DNA of 64,000 nucleotides, taken from assembly GCF_039541875.1 (NCBI RefSeq), contig NZ_BAABHB010000002.1, positions 682,001-746,000 on the forward strand, read 5' to 3'. Shown one piece after another: positions 43,542 to 52,271 of the stretch. This stretch comes from Nibrella viscosa (GTDB lineage Bacteria; Bacteroidota; Bacteroidia; Cytophagales; Spirosomataceae). Position numbers and translations under genes: made by a program. The stretch's first letter is position 1, and every line of letters starts with the position of its first letter. The notes under the pieces are model-generated. The model was not told the origin of the DNA and ran no database searches. It was given only the letters and a program-made list of their open reading frames with translations.

Positions 43542-43931
43542 TTAAGCAAAGTTATTCTGGCGAAGGTAGGCTTCTGCTTGAAGCAGGAATTCAGTTGCTA
43601 AGTCAAGCGCCCGGTCTGCATCATCATTGGTAGCTATTTCATCAGCTTCATAATCACTATCCTGCCGCATTTCAAAAAGCTCTACCAGGGCTTTGCCATC
43701 GCTTGCGTGGAAGAGGCCGCTCTTAACAAAGTGCAGACCGAATAGATTATGGGCACCCGAATGAAATTTCGTATGAATCCCCTTTGTCGCTAACAAAGCA
43801 CGGACGGCGTCAGAGTAGGCATAATAGGCGCGGGTGCAAGTTCCTGCTGGCTTGTCATTATCCCGTAAAATACGGGCTTCATCCAGACATTCATAAGCTT
43901 TTCGCATAAACGAAATGACTGTAGGATTCAT
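43542..43931 (-). CDS. HEPN-domain protein (UPF0332-like)
   Basis: 129 residues, all helical. The pattern AYECLDEARILRDN, ACTRAYYAYSDAVRALLATKG (with T/R before AYYA) and HSGAHNLFGLHFVKSGLF is that of HEPN proteins paired with MNT nucleotidyltransferases. The start ATG overlaps the stop of the MNT gene by four bases, so the two are translationally coupled. In studied MNT/HEPN pairs the HEPN protein is an RNase toxin blocked by the MNT partner, but the canonical RX4-6H RNase motif is not obvious here, so a toxin role is uncertain. Confidence 0.85.
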   Translation of the reverse strand: MNPTVISFMRKAYECLDEARILRDNDKPAGTCTRAYYAYSDAVRALLATKGIHTKFHSGAHNLFGLHFVKSGLFHASDGKALVELFEMRQDSDYEADEIATNDDADRALDLATEFLLQAEAYLRQNNFA

Positions 43932-44272
43932 ATAGTTTTGCCTTGAGCGCGAATGTTCTGGTACAGCATTAAGTCGGAGGATGTAAACTTAGCGACGGAG
44001 GTTAGCCTTATAGACACCCAAACGCCATATTTTTCCCACATAGCCCAAACTATATCGCCATACTTTCGGAATTCACCGGATGGCCTTACGCTATCGACTC
44101 GTAACACCGCCAGCACATCTACATCCGACTCATCGTGAAAATCGCTACGGGCATACGAGCCGTACAGGATAACCTTGTCCAGGCGCTCACCGTAGAGGTC
44201 AGTCAGCGCCTGTTTCAGTTCCTGGGTCAGCGAGCGGAGCTGTTCCGGAGTTAGTGCCTGTAGCTCGGTCAT
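43928..44272 (-). CDS. MNT-type nucleotidyltransferase, HEPN partner
   Basis: 114 residues. The minimal nucleotidyltransferase core is intact: VILYGSYARSDFHDESDVDV gives the GS(x)AR and DxD metal-binding motif, with a third acidic/strand position later in VWVSIRLTS. Proteins of this class act as antitoxins that AMPylate or bind the HEPN toxin. The gene starts 6 bp after the M16 peptidase stop and overlaps the HEPN gene by 4 bp. Confidence 0.88.
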   Translation of the reverse strand: MTELQALTPEQLRSLTQELKQALTDLYGERLDKVILYGSYARSDFHDESDVDVLAVLRVDSVRPSGEFRKYGDIVWAMWEKYGVWVSIRLTSVAKFTSSDLMLYQNIRAQGKTI

Positions 44273-44278
44273 AATGGG

Positions 44279-45526
44279 TCAGTGGCCGTTGTTTTCGGCG
44301 CGGTAGTACATCGTCGAGGAGTTGGCTTTTTGCAGCACCTGGCCGGCTATAGCCTGAATATCATCTACCGAAACGGCCTGAATCTTGTCAGCTTCTTCAT
44401 TCACCAGATCGGCATTGCCGGCGTTGGCGGCAAAGGCCAGGTTCATGGCGCGGTTCAGCAGCTCTACTTCCGAAAACGCCAGGGTGGCTTCGGCCTGATT
44501 TTTAACCTTGCTCAGTTCATCCTCGCTGATCGGCTGCTGAATAAGCTCTTCCAGCAGGGATTCTACGGCTGCGTCGGCTTCTTCCAGCGTTACCCCCTGG
44601 TTGAGCGTACCCTGAATAATCAACAGACCCGGATCGAGCGAGGAGGTGATGTGCGAATTGATGTTGCTGAATACCGGCTCCTGCTTCAGCAGCCGCTGGT
44701 AAAGCCGCGATGATTTACCCCGGCCGAGCACATCGCTGAGCAGGTCGGCGGTGTAAAAGCCCTGGTCGAACCGGCCCGGCATGTGGTACACTTTATAAAG
44801 GGCGTTCAGCGGTACGTCGGCGCTCGTTTCCAGAAAGCGGGCTTCGGTCTGCGTTGGCTCCTGCGGCAGCTGGCGGACGTAAGGCGCACCGGCGGGTATC
44901 GGCTCAAACCATTTTTTGCACAGCTGCTTCACCTGCTCGACCGTCACATTGCCGGCCACAACCAGAATGGCGTTGTTGGGCAAATAGAATTTGTAAAAAA
45001 AGTCCCGCACGTAATCCAGCGTGGCCTCCTCGATATGCCGGATGTCTTTGCCGATGGTGGCCCACCGGTAGGGGTGAACCTGGTACGCCAGCGGCCGGAG
45101 CTTCAGCCAGACATCGCCGTAAGGCTGATTGAGGTAGCGCTGTTTGAACTCTTCAATCACTACTTTCTGCTGTACTTCCAGCACCTGCGGGTCAAACGAC
45201 AGACTGAGCATCCGGTCCGATTCCAGCCAAAAGGCCGTTTCCAGATTGGCCGCCGGCAGGGTGATGTAGTAATTGGTGATGTCCGGGCTGGTGAAGGCGT
45301 TGTTTTCACCGCCCACTTTTTGCAGCGGCTCGTCGTAGGCCGGAATGTGTTTGGAGCCCCCGAACATCAGGTGCTCAAACAAGTGCGCAAACCCCGTACA
45401 AGTAGGGTCTTCGTCGCGGGAACCGACGTTATACAGTATATTTACGGCGGCTATGGGCGTGGTGGCGTCTTCGTGGACGTACACCTGCAAGCCGTTATCT
45501 AACACAAAGTGTTCGTAATGAATCAT
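44279..45526 (-). CDS. M16 family zinc peptidase
   Basis: 415 residues from ATG 45526; the TTG at 45574 falls on the promoter box, so the longer form is rejected. The inverted zinc motif HLFEHLMFGGSKH is intact, with the distal Glu in VVIEEFKQRY. The C-terminal half carries the GRGKSSRLYQRLLK segment of M16 proteins. At this length it is a single-chain M16B-type peptidase half, probably cytoplasmic as no signal peptide is seen. First gene of the cluster leading through MNT/HEPN to ispF. Confidence 0.93.
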   Translation of the reverse strand: MIHYEHFVLDNGLQVYVHEDATTPIAAVNILYNVGSRDEDPTCTGFAHLFEHLMFGGSKHIPAYDEPLQKVGGENNAFTSPDITNYYITLPAANLETAFWLESDRMLSLSFDPQVLEVQQKVVIEEFKQRYLNQPYGDVWLKLRPLAYQVHPYRWATIGKDIRHIEEATLDYVRDFFYKFYLPNNAILVVAGNVTVEQVKQLCKKWFEPIPAGAPYVRQLPQEPTQTEARFLETSADVPLNALYKVYHMPGRFDQGFYTADLLSDVLGRGKSSRLYQRLLKQEPVFSNINSHITSSLDPGLLIIQGTLNQGVTLEEADAAVESLLEELIQQPISEDELSKVKNQAEATLAFSEVELLNRAMNLAFAANAGNADLVNEEADKIQAVSVDDIQAIAGQVLQKANSSTMYYRAENNGH

Positions 45527-45571
45527 TCCGTTTTGATTTCCAATTGTTTTCGCATGGCAGCGATTGGCTAG

Positions 45572-45579
45572 CAAAAGTA
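45572..45579 (-). promoter_or_regulatory. Bacteroidota -7 box of the M16/ispF cluster
   Basis: The minus strand reads TACTTTTG (TAnnTTTG) 45 bp before the M16 ATG at 45526. Its position fixes the start choice for that gene. The divergent TPR gene begins only 52 bp away on the other strand. Confidence 0.6.
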
Positions 45580-45630
45580 ACGAGCGGCCTGTAGACTATC
45601 AAACCACCTCTTTTTCCAACACGAAGGCAC

Positions 45631-46740
45631 ATGAAAAAATTCTGGCTCTGGATACTGCTGTGGGTGCCCGCCTGGGCGCAGGGGCAAATCCTGACGGATA
45701 AAGATGCCCAGCAGACCATTGTGTCGGCCCTGGACCATATTTACAACTACCAGTTCGATGAAGCCGAACCGCTCATCCGGCAACTGCGTGGTCGCTACCC
45801 GCAACACCCGGTAGCACCCATGCTGAAAGCAATTCAGTTGCAATGGCAGTACCTGCCGCTGAAAGAGAACCGTGCCGCTACCACGCAATACACGCAGTAT
45901 CTGTCCCAAAGTCTGGAACTCGCCCAGAAGCTGCTGGATAAAGACAAAAAAGACCCCGAAGGTGTATTTTTTGCGTTAACGGCGCATGGCTATCTGGCCT
46001 TGAAACACCATTACGATGAGGAGTTCCTGAAGGGTGTCGGCGAAGCGAAAAAGGCCTATGGGTACCTGATCGACGGCTTTAAACTGATGGAGCGGAACGG
46101 CGAGTTTTATTTCACCACCGGGCTGTACAATTATTATGTAGAACGCTACCCGGAAGACCATCCGATTGTGAAACCATTTATGGTGTTTTTTCAGAACGGC
46201 AATATGCAGCAGGGCCTAAGGCAGATGGAGGCTTCGGTCAAACGCGGCCTGTTTACCCGAGCCGAAGCGTCGTATTACCTGACTATTATTTACCTGAAAC
46301 ACGAAAGCCAGCCTAACCGGGCCATCCAGTTTTCCAGATGGCTGATTGATAAATACCCGAATAACCCTATATACCGGATGCGGCATACCGAGGCTTTGCT
46401 GCTGGCCGGGCGCTACAACGAAGCCGAACCGCACATTGACCAGTTGAAAAAATTACCCTTGAAAATCCTGCCGATGGCGGTGAAAGTATTTGACGGACTG
46501 GTGCTGGAGAAAGACGCCCAAAACGACAAGGCGGCCGCCGAAAGCTATCAGGCCGCCATCAGAATGCCGTTTGATATTGCCAATACGAGAGAATACCTTG
46601 CCTTTGCTTATGCCGGGCTAGCCCGGATTGCCGCCCGCGCCGGTGACCGCAACCAGGCCAAAACGTACTACAAAAAAGCGACCGATATAGCCGAGTACAA
46701 AATGATTCACCAGGAAGCCAAAGCGTTTTCGAAAGGATAA
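45631..46740 (+). CDS. Exported TPR protein
   Basis: 369 residues. A signal peptide (KKFWLWILLWVPAWAQG-Q) precedes several tetratricopeptide-type helices: LDHIYNYQFDEAEPLIRQLR, EASYYLTIIYLKHESQPNRA, YRMRHTEALLLAGRYNEAEP, and ARIAARAGDRNQAKTYYKKA. No catalytic domain is present. It is likely a periplasmic or surface scaffold. It ends 7 bp before the phosphotriesterase-like gene, suggesting one transcript. Confidence 0.8.
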   Translation: MKKFWLWILLWVPAWAQGQILTDKDAQQTIVSALDHIYNYQFDEAEPLIRQLRGRYPQHPVAPMLKAIQLQWQYLPLKENRAATTQYTQYLSQSLELAQKLLDKDKKDPEGVFFALTAHGYLALKHHYDEEFLKGVGEAKKAYGYLIDGFKLMERNGEFYFTTGLYNYYVERYPEDHPIVKPFMVFFQNGNMQQGLRQMEASVKRGLFTRAEASYYLTIIYLKHESQPNRAIQFSRWLIDKYPNNPIYRMRHTEALLLAGRYNEAEPHIDQLKKLPLKILPMAVKVFDGLVLEKDAQNDKAAAESYQAAIRMPFDIANTREYLAFAYAGLARIAARAGDRNQAKTYYKKATDIAEYKMIHQEAKAFSKG

Positions 46741-46747
46741 GCCTCCT

Positions 46748-47749
46748 ATGGCCCATGTATCGTATACCCGTCGTAGTTTTCTGAAAGCTACCGCTGCCGG
46801 CCTGCTTTGGCCGGCCCTGAAGCCGGCCCCTGTTGTGCATACCGTGCGTGGCTCGGTCAGGGTTAATCAGTTGGGATTGACCCTGATGCACGAACACATC
46901 TTGGTCGACTTTATCGGCGCTACCGAGACAGGCCCGCACCGTTGGGATCGGGCTGCCGTAGTAACCCGGATGCTGCCCTGCCTACAGGAACTGAAACAAC
47001 TGGGGTGCCGCACGCTGGTGGAGTGTACGCCGTCTTACCTGGGAAAAGACCCGCTGCTGCTCAGAGAACTGTCGGAGCGCTCCGGCATCCAGATCATTAC
47101 CAACGTGGGGTATTACGGAGCCGTCGACAACAAGTACCTGCCGCCCCATGCCTTCACTGAAACCGCCGACCAACTCGCCGACCGCTGGGTAGCCGACTAC
47201 GAAAACGGCATCGACAACACCGGCATCCGGCCCGGCTTTATGAAGATCAGCGTCAACCCCGGCCCCTTATCCGAGTTGCACCGCAAACTGGTTACGGCGG
47301 CCGCCCGCACCCACAAACGCACCGGCCTGACCATCTACTCCCATACCGGGCCCTACGTACCCGCTTTTGAGCAGATTGACATCCTGAAGCAGGAGGGCGT
47401 GAGCCCCAGCGCTTTTGTGTGGGTACACGCGCAGGGGCAGAACATGGTGCACTACGCCCGCGCCGTTCGCGAGGGTGCCTGGGTGAGTCTGGATGGACTG
47501 GATACCGGCAACGTCGACAAATACGCCGAGACGCTGCTGCTCATGAAAGAGAATAATCTGCTGCACCGGACCCTGCTCTCCCACGATGCCGGCTGGTACG
47601 ATCCCGCCCAGCCCAACGGCGGCCCCATCAGCCGCGACTACACCGTTCTCTTCAAACGCTTGATGCCCAACCTCAACAAACAGGGTTTTACCAGAAAAGA
47701 CTGGAAGCAGTTGCTGGAGGAGAATCCGGGAAAGGTTCTGGGACTCTAA
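46748..47749 (+). CDS. Tat-exported phosphotriesterase-family hydrolase
   Basis: 333 residues. The N-terminus (TRRSFLKATAAGLLWPALKP) is a twin-arginine signal. The barrel has the family metal ligands: HxH in LMHEHILVDF, the carboxylated Lys candidate in GFMKISVNPG, His in TIYSHTGPY and WVHAQGQN, and Asp in LLSHDAGWYD. The family contains phosphotriesterases, lactonases and uncharacterised hydrolases; a lactonase-like activity is as likely as an esterase. It ends tail-to-tail with dnaX, sharing 4 bp. Confidence 0.88.
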   Translation: MAHVSYTRRSFLKATAAGLLWPALKPAPVVHTVRGSVRVNQLGLTLMHEHILVDFIGATETGPHRWDRAAVVTRMLPCLQELKQLGCRTLVECTPSYLGKDPLLLRELSERSGIQIITNVGYYGAVDNKYLPPHAFTETADQLADRWVADYENGIDNTGIRPGFMKISVNPGPLSELHRKLVTAAARTHKRTGLTIYSHTGPYVPAFEQIDILKQEGVSPSAFVWVHAQGQNMVHYARAVREGAWVSLDGLDTGNVDKYAETLLLMKENNLLHRTLLSHDAGWYDPAQPNGGPISRDYTVLFKRLMPNLNKQGFTRKDWKQLLEENPGKVLGL

Positions 47750-49620
47750 TAATCCACCTCCAGCCCCAGCGCCTTTCTGAGATCGTAGAGGGCGGGGTTC
47801 TTCTGGGCCAGGTAGTTGAATTTGTCCTGGGGGGAGTAGATCATCTTCTTGGTGTCCTGCACTTCCACGCGGTGCTCCACCTGAATCTTGCCGTTTTGCA
47901 GATGCTCGCGCAGGTAACCCAGCAGGTCCGGTTTGATTTCGTTCATCAGGTCGGCCTGCAGGCGGTTGTCCAGCACGATATGGATGGTGGTGCCGTCGAG
48001 CACTATCTCCCGGTTCAGGATCACCTGCTCGCTCATAGAATCGTGCTGCGCCTGCCGGAGTTTGGCAAACGAAGCCCAGGCCGCTTTGAGCTGCTCAAAA
48101 ATAAACGGCTTATCGGGTTTAGGGGGGGGCAGCGTGGCTGTCTGAGCCTCTGCTTTTCCGTTAGCAGTCCCATTGGGGGCAAGATTGACGGTAGAGCGCA
48201 GCCGACTGCTGGTGGGCAGGGCCGGGCGAACAGGCGGTATGGCCGTAGCGGTTGCCGTCGTTTGAGTGGTAGCTCCGTTTGTGACAGGTTTGGCGGCAGC
48301 CGTATGCCCGTTCGGAGATGGTTGATACCCGTTGACCGGCTCACTCGTAATGGGGTGACTCTCTATTGCCTTACTAATAGTGGCCTGGCCATTGCCAACG
48401 GCCGGCAACGGCTCACTGCCTACTGTAGACTGTCCATTAGGTGCTGGTATGCCGTTTTTTTTTACACCCTCGCCGGGGTGTTCGCCGTTGAGGGGCAGTT
48501 CGGGCATCGTCTCCCAGTTGAGAACATGGCGCAGGTTGGCCAGCTTCATCAGGCACAGTTCGGTATGCAGGCGCTGGTCTTTGGCGGCTTTGTAGTTCAG
48601 GTCACACTGCCCGCCGATGCTGAGGCCGGAAAGCAGAAACGACAGGGGCGCGCGGGCCGCCTGCTCCACATACTTGCGCTGCACACTCTCGGTAACCTGC
48701 AGCAGTTGCACCGTAGCGGCATCCCTGCAAACCAGCAGGTCGCGGAAGTGGCGGTTCAGGCCTACTACGAACTGATGCCCGTCGAAACCTTTGCGCAGGA
48801 TTTCGTCCAGCGTCAGCAGGGTTTGGGGCAGGTTGCCGTCCAGCAGCAGGTCGGTCAGGCGGAAGTAGTAATCATAATCCAGGATGTGCAGGTTGTCCAG
48901 CACTTCCTTGTAGCGAATGGTGCGGTCGGCCGAGAACGTAACGTTCAGGTCGAACATCGACAGGGCATCGCGCAGACCACCGTCGGCCTTCTGCGCAATC
49001 AGTTCCAGCGCTTCGTATTCGGCACCGATGGCCTCCTTGCGGGCAATACTGTCCAGGTGGTCGGCAATATCCTTGGGCTGAATCCGGTTGAAGTCAAAGA
49101 TCTGGCAGCGCGACAGAATCGTCGGCAAAATTTTATGCTTTTCGGTGGTAGCCAGAATAAAAATGGCGTAGGAGGGGGGTTCTTCCAGCGTCTTCAGAAA
49201 GGCGTTGAAAGCCGCCTGCGAGAGCATATGCACCTCGTCGATGATGTATATCTTATACCGGCCCGACTGGGGCGGATACCGTACCTGATCGATCAGGTTC
49301 CGGATGTCCTCGACCGAGTTATTGGAAGCCGCATCGAGTTCGTGAATATTAAATGAAGCACTCTGGTTAAAGCTGACACAGGACTCGCACTGGTTGCAGG
49401 CCTCCACATCCTCAGTCAGGTTCTGGCAGTTGATGGTTTTGGCCAGAATACGCGCACACGTCGTTTTGCCAACTCCTCGCGGACCACAAAACAAGAACGC
49501 CTGCGCCAGGTGATTGGTACGAATGGCATTTTTCAGCGTTGTTGTAATATGCCCCTGCCCTACTACCGTATCAAAGGTAGCCGGACGGTACTTTCGGGCC
49601 GACACCACAAAATTCTCCAT
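47746..49620 (-). CDS. dnaX: DNA polymerase III subunit gamma/tau
   Basis: 624 residues from ATG 49620 (MENFVVSARKYRPATF is the family start; the upstream frame to 49653 is rejected). Clamp-loader ATPase features are the Walker A GPRGVGKTTCARILAKT, zinc Cys cluster around CQNLTEDVEACNQCESC, Walker B DEVHMLSQAAFNAFLKTLEE and sensor ILSRCQIFDF. The C-terminal part has a linker rich in Pro/Thr/Asn and a tau-type tail. A run of nine A in the mRNA at codons 386-389 lies between the ATPase/collar part and the tail, where other bacteria make the short gamma form by slippage. Confidence 0.97.
   Translation of the reverse strand: MENFVVSARKYRPATFDTVVGQGHITTTLKNAIRTNHLAQAFLFCGPRGVGKTTCARILAKTINCQNLTEDVEACNQCESCVSFNQSASFNIHELDAASNNSVEDIRNLIDQVRYPPQSGRYKIYIIDEVHMLSQAAFNAFLKTLEEPPSYAIFILATTEKHKILPTILSRCQIFDFNRIQPKDIADHLDSIARKEAIGAEYEALELIAQKADGGLRDALSMFDLNVTFSADRTIRYKEVLDNLHILDYDYYFRLTDLLLDGNLPQTLLTLDEILRKGFDGHQFVVGLNRHFRDLLVCRDAATVQLLQVTESVQRKYVEQAARAPLSFLLSGLSIGGQCDLNYKAAKDQRLHTELCLMKLANLRHVLNWETMPELPLNGEHPGEGVKKNGIPAPNGQSTVGSEPLPAVGNGQATISKAIESHPITSEPVNGYQPSPNGHTAAAKPVTNGATTQTTATATAIPPVRPALPTSSRLRSTVNLAPNGTANGKAEAQTATLPPPKPDKPFIFEQLKAAWASFAKLRQAQHDSMSEQVILNREIVLDGTTIHIVLDNRLQADLMNEIKPDLLGYLREHLQNGKIQVEHRVEVQDTKKMIYSPQDKFNYLAQKNPALYDLRKALGLEVDY
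48455..48463 (-). promoter_or_regulatory. A9 slippery run in dnaX
   Basis: Nine consecutive A in the mRNA (GTA AAA AAA AAC in the zero frame, Val386 to Asn389). A -1 shift reads AAA CGG CAT ACC AGC ACC TAA, adding about eight residues and ending at residue 394 or so. A +1 shift ends within about 13 codons at TAG. Either would give a gamma-like protein with the ATPase domains only. The A9 length matches the known slippage site in Thermus dnaX. Confidence 0.55.
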
Positions 49621-49656
49621 GCTGCAAGTTAGCACCTCCACCCCGGATTTCAAACC

Positions 49657-50520
49657 CTAAAACTCTTTCCCGCAATGCGGGCAGCGGTGTTTGACAGGCG
49701 CTTTATGAGCACGAATGTGTTCGGCGAAACCGGAAGCGATAATACCCGTCGGCAAGGCAAACAGGGAGAGCCCCAGGATAGCCGCCATACCCCCCAGGAA
49801 TTTGCCCAACGGCGTAATGGGATGCATATCGCCGTAGCCGACGGTGGTCATGGCATTGACCCCCCACCACATGGTAGCCGGAATGCTCGAAAAAATGTCG
49901 GGCTGGGCTGGGTGCTCTACATAATACACAATGCTCGACACAATAATGAGCATGAAAACAACAAAGGTGACGCTCAGGATCAGTTCCTCTTTCTTATCAA
50001 CTAAAACATCCTGAATTACCTTGAACGCATGTGAGTAGCGTGTGACCCGGAACAGCCGGAAGATCCGGAACAGGCGCAGAATCCGGACTACGGCCAGGTC
50101 GGTGGCAAACAGCGTGAAGTAGAAGGGAAAAATGGCCAGAAAGTCGATGATACCGGTAGCGGAAAAAATGTATTTAATGCGGCCCCAGACCGGGTGGTGA
50201 TAGTTTTCGTTTTCTACGCAGACCCACAGCCTGAGCACGTATTCAACGGTGAAGAAAATAACCGAAAATAACTCAAAATCGCGGAAAAGCCGCTCATGCT
50301 GCCGGTTTATCGATGGAACTGTGTGTAGGATAATGGCAATAGCATTGAGCGTGATAATGGTAATCAGCGTTAGGTTGAAGACCAGGCTCATGCCGCGTCG
50401 TTTACCAGTTGAGCTTTCTATAATGCGATAAACCGTCTGCCGCCAGATGCGGTATCGTGGGGAGGTTGAGCGAAGCGAAAACAACATAACAGACGGCGGT
50501 CGGTGGTAGGTTGAGAACAC
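49657..50520 (-). CDS. Voltage-gated-type potassium channel protein
   Basis: 287 residues with six hydrophobic helices. The Arg-rich S4 segment is visible (AVVRILRLFRIFRLFRVTRY), and the pore has the selectivity filter TTVGYGDMHP. The pre-pore WWGVNAMT and the post-pore GGMAAILGLSLFALPTGIIA helix are typical of Kv-type bacterial channels. The end carries a CPHCGK zinc-ribbon-like tail (KHRCPHCGKEF), seen in some prokaryotic channels. ATG 50487 is an alternative start. It ends 36 bp upstream of the dnaX start on the same strand. Confidence 0.9.
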   Translation of the reverse strand: MFSTYHRPPSVMLFSLRSTSPRYRIWRQTVYRIIESSTGKRRGMSLVFNLTLITIITLNAIAIILHTVPSINRQHERLFRDFELFSVIFFTVEYVLRLWVCVENENYHHPVWGRIKYIFSATGIIDFLAIFPFYFTLFATDLAVVRILRLFRIFRLFRVTRYSHAFKVIQDVLVDKKEELILSVTFVVFMLIIVSSIVYYVEHPAQPDIFSSIPATMWWGVNAMTTVGYGDMHPITPLGKFLGGMAAILGLSLFALPTGIIASGFAEHIRAHKAPVKHRCPHCGKEF

Positions 50521-50654
50521 AAAGCTACAAATTAGCGGTATTTAAGCAGGTGTATACGCGGATCGGAAAAATTCAGGGCCGTTCATACATTATTCTGACC
50601 GCTTTCGGGTAGTCTTCCGTTACTTTACAGCCAACCAGATTAACCCCATTATTT

Positions 50655-51332
50655 ATGAAGCGTCTCCTTTTGTGTATACTCTTGCTGCCTGCTTTGGCGC
50701 AGGCCCAGAAAAAAATCGCCTTCGGGCTGAAAGCAGGGGCCAATTTTTCGCAACTCAACACGCTGGAGGTAAAAACGCCCCGGCTGGATGCCAACGGCAT
50801 GCCGGTTATGTCGTCGGGGCAGGTGGTGTATGATTTTTTTCAGAATAACGACGCGCAGATAACCGGCCTGGTCGGCGGAGCTTATCTGCGGCTGGGCCGG
50901 ACACTGTACATCCAGCCTGAACTGCTGGTGTCATCTAAAGGCGGATCGTTCGATGTAGTGCGGCAGGGCATGGCTACGCAGCGCATCGATGTAAAAATGA
51001 CGACGTTCGATATTCCGTTGCTGGTGGGTCTTAAACTGGGGCCGCTACGGGTGAACGCCGGCCCAATGGCCTCGCTGAAAATCTCCGATAACCAGACCCT
51101 GAAAGAGGCCTTCCGGCAATATACCAACCAGCCGGTCGGCGATACGTATAAACAGGCTGTTTTCGGCTATCAGGCGGGGGTGGGCCTGAGTTTGTTCGGG
51201 TTGCAACTGGATCTGCGCCGGGAGGGAAATTTCTCCGATCTGGCGGCTTACGGGCTCAAAACCAACACCACCGACGAACGGTTCTCGGCCCGCACCAGCC
51301 TCTGGCAAATCACCGCCGGCTTCGGCTTCTGA
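50655..51332 (+). CDS. Outer-membrane beta-barrel protein (PorT-like)
   Basis: 225 residues. A signal peptide (RLLLCILLLPALAQA-QK) is followed by the start typical of the Bacteroidota PorT/OMP_b-brl_2 family (IAFGLKAGANFSQLNTLEV) and alternating strands: GLVGGAYLRLGRTLYIQPEL, FDIPLLVGLKLGPLRVNAGP, AVFGYQAGVGLSLFGLQLDL, ending in an aromatic residue (TAGFGF) as needed for barrel insertion. The size fits an eight-strand barrel. Function unknown. Confidence 0.85.
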   Translation: MKRLLLCILLLPALAQAQKKIAFGLKAGANFSQLNTLEVKTPRLDANGMPVMSSGQVVYDFFQNNDAQITGLVGGAYLRLGRTLYIQPELLVSSKGGSFDVVRQGMATQRIDVKMTTFDIPLLVGLKLGPLRVNAGPMASLKISDNQTLKEAFRQYTNQPVGDTYKQAVFGYQAGVGLSLFGLQLDLRREGNFSDLAAYGLKTNTTDERFSARTSLWQITAGFGF

Positions 51333-51457
51333 TCCGAAACTTTCTGAAATATCAGCCGGTCAGTAAACCAAACAGCCGGGTTGTTGTCTAAGTTTTACAT
51401 AAAACACGCAACGGCCGGGCATGCCTTGCCGTTGACTTAACAAACCTGAGTTTGACA

Positions 51458-52081
51458 ATGAAACGAATAGCTTATTTACTGATGCTGGTGGCGACTCCGC
51501 TGCTGCTGAGCCGTTGTAGTGTAAACCGGCAGATCGCCGAAGCGAAGACATTGGGAGATTGTAAATTCGACCTGGTATCGGCCGATAGCGTTTACCTGGC
51601 GGGGTACAACATTCGCGAGTTTCGGAAGATTGAAGAATTTAATCCGCTCAAATACCCGCGAATTGCCTCAGGCGTTCTCCTCGGAAGTGTTCCGCTGGAT
51701 GCGCACATAAACCTGGAGATCGTGAACCCGACAAGCCGTCTGGCGGCTATCAATCAGTTAGAATATAGGGTGTTGCTGGCTGATGTAGAGTTGGTAAATG
51801 GACTGCTCAACCAGCGGATCGAGGTGGCACCCCGTGGCGGCCGTACCATTGTACCGGTTCGGCTACGGACGAATGCCTACCGACTGATTACCGATGCCAA
51901 CACCCGCGACGCCTTCATTAATTTTGTCCGTAATCTGTCGGGCACACCTGATACTAACCCGTCGACACTGACAATCAAGATTAAGCCGACGCTGTCGCTG
52001 GGTAACAAACAGGTCGACTATCCCGGTTATATCACCATTAACCAGCAGGTAACCAACAAGATACTGACCGGCGGCCGGTAA
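51458..52081 (+). CDS. LEA14-like lipoprotein
   Basis: 207 residues from ATG 51458 (a TTG two codons earlier is less likely). The signal KRIAYLLMLVATPLLLSRC ends in a lipobox-like LSRC. The body (LGSVPLDAHINLEIVNPTSR, LAAINQLEYRVLLADVELVN, GLLNQRIEVAPRGGRTIVPV) follows the water-stress/LEA type-2 fold pattern of paired strands. Such lipoproteins are frequent in Bacteroidota and have no defined role. A short terminator-like hairpin follows. Confidence 0.65.
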   Translation: MKRIAYLLMLVATPLLLSRCSVNRQIAEAKTLGDCKFDLVSADSVYLAGYNIREFRKIEEFNPLKYPRIASGVLLGSVPLDAHINLEIVNPTSRLAAINQLEYRVLLADVELVNGLLNQRIEVAPRGGRTIVPVRLRTNAYRLITDANTRDAFINFVRNLSGTPDTNPSTLTIKIKPTLSLGNKQVDYPGYITINQQVTNKILTGGR

Positions 52082-52101
52082 ACCGTTGCGGGTGCCTTTA
52101 T

Positions 52102-52145
52102 ACCCCAGTGCTTTTGGCATAAGCTGCCGGGCACCGGGGTTTTTG
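52102..52145 (+). terminator. Probable intrinsic terminator
   Basis: ACCCCAGTGC (52102-52111) pairs with GCACCGGGGT (52131-52140) with one G-T pair and a 19-nt loop; four T and then GTTT follow. It lies 20 bp after the lipoprotein stop. Confidence 0.5.
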
Positions 52146-52176
52146 TTTGCCATGAGCTTTCCTGCGAACCATTCGG

Positions 52177-52184
52177 TAACTTTG
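52177..52184 (+). promoter_or_regulatory. Bacteroidota -7 box upstream of the multi-PAS kinase
   Basis: TAACTTTG matches TAnnTTTG, 87 bp before the ATG at 52272. A clear -33 element is not seen. The remaining leader to the ATG shows no other feature. Confidence 0.45.
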
Positions 52185-52271
52185 CCACTGGTTTTCTGGA
52201 TTATTAAACTAAGGTTTAATACCTTGTCGAAGTAGACTGACTGCAGGAAGCTGTAGTCCGTATTTTTACTT

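Noticed and set aside
43542..44272. MNT/HEPN pair as a phage-defence island
   Set aside because: It lies inside a metabolic operon, with no other defence genes, integrase or mobile element nearby. It is listed as a toxin-antitoxin-like pair only.
48388..48412. Hairpin downstream of the dnaX A9 run as a frameshift stimulator
   Set aside because: The stem GCCGTTGCC/GGCAATGGC is imperfect and lies over 40 nt from the run, too far for the usual stimulatory spacing.
47872..49356. A 494-codon open frame on the plus strand opposite dnaX
   Set aside because: It is the antisense shadow of dnaX in GC-rich DNA. Its composition is not protein-like and it has no family motif, while dnaX is unmistakable on the other strand.
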